Assembly: GCF_943734655.1 (NCBI RefSeq)
Contig: NC_071354.1
Span: 197,220,911-197,284,910, forward strand
Direction: 5' to 3'
Source: Sabethes cyaneus
Taxonomy: Eukaryota; Arthropoda; Insecta; Diptera; Culicidae
DNA: 64,000 bases
This document shows, in pieces, positions 63,909 through 64,000 of this stretch. The translations under genes and the position numbers were made by a program. The notes beneath the pieces are model-generated. The model was not told the DNA's origin, ran no database searches, and worked only from the letters and a program-made list of their open reading frames with translations. How positions within the stretch are numbered: the stretch's first letter is position 1; each line of letters starts with the position of its first letter.

Positions 63909-64000
63909 GCCCGAGCCCTCACAATTGTGTAGGTGAGACATGACTACTTTTAAAAATTTTTCCTTTCCTTTCTAAGCCAATCTGGATGTTCCGGTATATC

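Overview
The window looks like chromosomal DNA from a mosquito, most likely a culicine (Aedes-like) one. I infer this from an insect alpha-esterase-type carboxylesterase gene with 50-80 bp introns, and from a dense, nested mix of RTE-type and jockey/CR1-type LINE fragments, a BEL/Pao LTR retrotransposon, ITm (Tc1/mariner-like) transposase fragments, hAT, piggyBac-like and TA-flanked elements, foldback elements and tandem repeats that end in TATATATAGAT-like or GACA tails. There are no prokaryotic operons, CRISPR arrays or rRNA genes, and I found no convincing tRNA gene. The species assignment is inference.

Only two loci look like intact protein-coding units. The first is one host gene, a three-exon carboxylesterase on the + strand (18358-20246) with a TATA box upstream and an AATAAA signal downstream. 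The second is the polyprotein of a full-length BEL/Pao retrotransposon on the - strand (41494-46776), bounded by 493 bp LTRs that look identical by eye. Everything else with coding character is broken.

Layout. 1-6.6 kb: foldback arm, tandem repeats and three LINE reverse-transcriptase relics. 6.6-12 kb: no recognisable feature. 12-15 kb: a nearly full-length but frameshifted LINE with endonuclease and reverse transcriptase. 15.6-17.5 kb: two tandem-repeat arrays. 18.2-20.3 kb: the esterase gene. 20.6-26.5 kb: an RTE relic, a 1.6 kb foldback element, and a degenerate minisatellite split by a 2 kb foldback element. 26.5-32.7 kb: two inverted copies of a repeat, one split by a hAT element with a perfect 8 bp target duplication (the other copy is the empty site), then a palindromic repeat. 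34.6-55.1 kb: a large composite. A 5.45 kb segment (35464-40911) recurs almost identically at 48332-53779, and the BEL element lies exactly between the copies. The right-hand copy continues into a TA-flanked DNA transposon holding a hAT element, which holds an RTE fragment and a perfect 45 bp palindrome. 55.5-57.9 kb: a degenerate ITm transposase, a hAT end, and an 811 bp heptanucleotide array. 59.6-64 kb: two TA-flanked elements, a 32 bp scrap of esterase exon, and further LINE and transposase relics.

The most notable structure is the BEL element between two 5.45 kb direct repeats without a target-site duplication. This is what unequal exchange between two BEL copies inserted at different sites would leave. 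A mis-joined assembly of two haplotypes is the main alternative.
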